Origin: an uncultured Prevotella sp.
GTDB taxonomy: Bacteria > Bacteroidota > Bacteroidia > Bacteroidales > Bacteroidaceae
DNA length: 5,721 nucleotides
Direction: 5' to 3'
Assembly (NCBI GenBank): GCA_900543975.1
Contig: UQTI01000097.1
Location: forward strand, 1 to 5,721
In this document: positions 5,633-5,721 of the stretch, in pieces
Layout of the letters: the number at the start of each line of letters is the position of its first letter
How positions within the stretch are numbered: position 1 is the first letter of the stretch
Notes under the pieces: model-generated
Databases searched by the model: none
Seen by the model: the letters and a program-made list of their open reading frames with translations, nothing else
What the model was told of the DNA's origin: nothing
Program-made: the position numbers and the translations under genes

Positions 5633-5659
5633 TCAAAAATCAAAAATCAAAAATCAAAA
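5633..5659. repeat. 7-bp tandem repeat TCAAAAA, nearly four copies
   Basis: Copies lie at 5633-5639, 5640-5646 and 5647-5653, with a six-base partial copy at 5654-5659. It is simple-sequence DNA between two GC-rich palindromes and is likely to vary in copy number. No gene is visible between 5541 and the window end. Confidence 0.85.
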
Positions 5660-5662
5660 TTG

Positions 5663-5678
5663 CGCGAAGCGCTTCGCG
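5663..5678. repeat. 16-bp perfect palindrome CGCGAAGCGCTTCGCG
   Basis: The sequence equals its own reverse complement. It marks the left edge of the second radA-tail copy: its right part (GCGCTTCGCG, 5669-5678) belongs to the duplicated segment, while its left part (TGCGCGAAGCGC, 5661-5672) matches 5616-5627. The palindrome therefore looks like the junction where two repeat families meet. Confidence 0.9.
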
Positions 5679-5721
5679 TTTTGTTTGGATAGAATTGCTT
5701 GGATAAAAATTCAAAACTGAA

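Larger units (their letters stand above)
5517..5721 (+). repeat. 53-bp exact direct repeat of the radA tail, 152-bp period
   Basis: Bases 5517-5569 recur without mismatch at 5669-5721. The first copy covers the final 24 bases of radA including its TAG stop, plus 29 downstream bases. The second copy lies in non-coding sequence and runs to the window edge, so it may continue outside. Inside the copies lies a 19-mer (starting ATAAAAATTCAAAA and ending CTGAA) that also occurs at 5587-5605, making three copies at 5551, 5587 and 5703. Bases left of the match differ (GAAGAG against GCGCGAA), so the left boundary falls at or near GCGCTTCGCG. Confidence 0.93.

Noticed and set aside
5517..5721. Insertion sequence end or attachment site duplication
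   Set aside because: There is no transposase or integrase, no terminal inverted repeats bounding a unit, and the 99-bp intervening DNA (5570-5668) is simple-sequence repeat.

Overview
The window looks like chromosomal DNA from a Bacteroidota bacterium, most likely of the Prevotella type. Three things point there: two promoter candidates carry the Bacteroidota -7 motif TAnnTTTG, ribosome binding sites are weak or absent, and GC-balanced genes are separated by very AT-rich spacers full of short tandem repeats. This assignment is an inference from sequence style; no rRNA or other taxonomic marker is present.

Layout: bases 1-27 form a perfect hairpin, probably the terminator of a gene outside the window. 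Bases 28-361 hold no convincing gene, but contain four tandem copies of a 22-bp unit and a possible plus-strand promoter. A small acidic protein of 62 residues is encoded on the minus strand (362-550). A spacer of about 150 bp (551-697) follows, built from A/T-rich direct repeats and a bidirectional-looking terminator. Next come two minus-strand genes with an 8-bp gap, transcribed in the order lipoprotein (3100-4020) then cytoplasmic TPR protein (698-3091). The lipoprotein is of the NMT1/SsuA-type solute-binding class. The TPR protein carries an in-frame Ser/Cys/Gly/Asp-rich minisatellite placed in the turn of one TPR hairpin. A compact divergent promoter region (4021-4124) separates this pair from radA (4125-5540, plus strand), a full-length RecA-like DNA repair ATPase. 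After radA the sequence becomes AT-rich again, and the last 24 coding bases plus 29 downstream bases of radA recur exactly 152 bp later, up to the window edge.

Functionally, radA is a housekeeping recombination gene with its own promoter. The lipoprotein and TPR genes look like a two-gene operon: the SD-like sequence of the second gene overlaps the stop codon of the first, which suggests coupled translation. No permease or ATPase accompanies the binding protein. I see no CRISPR array, transposase, phage gene, tRNA or rRNA. The most unusual material is the repeat architecture: the coding minisatellite, the 22-bp array, the SD-like AAAAAGGT array before the small gene, and the duplicated radA tail with its GC palindromes. 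I found no clear evidence of a new multi-gene system.
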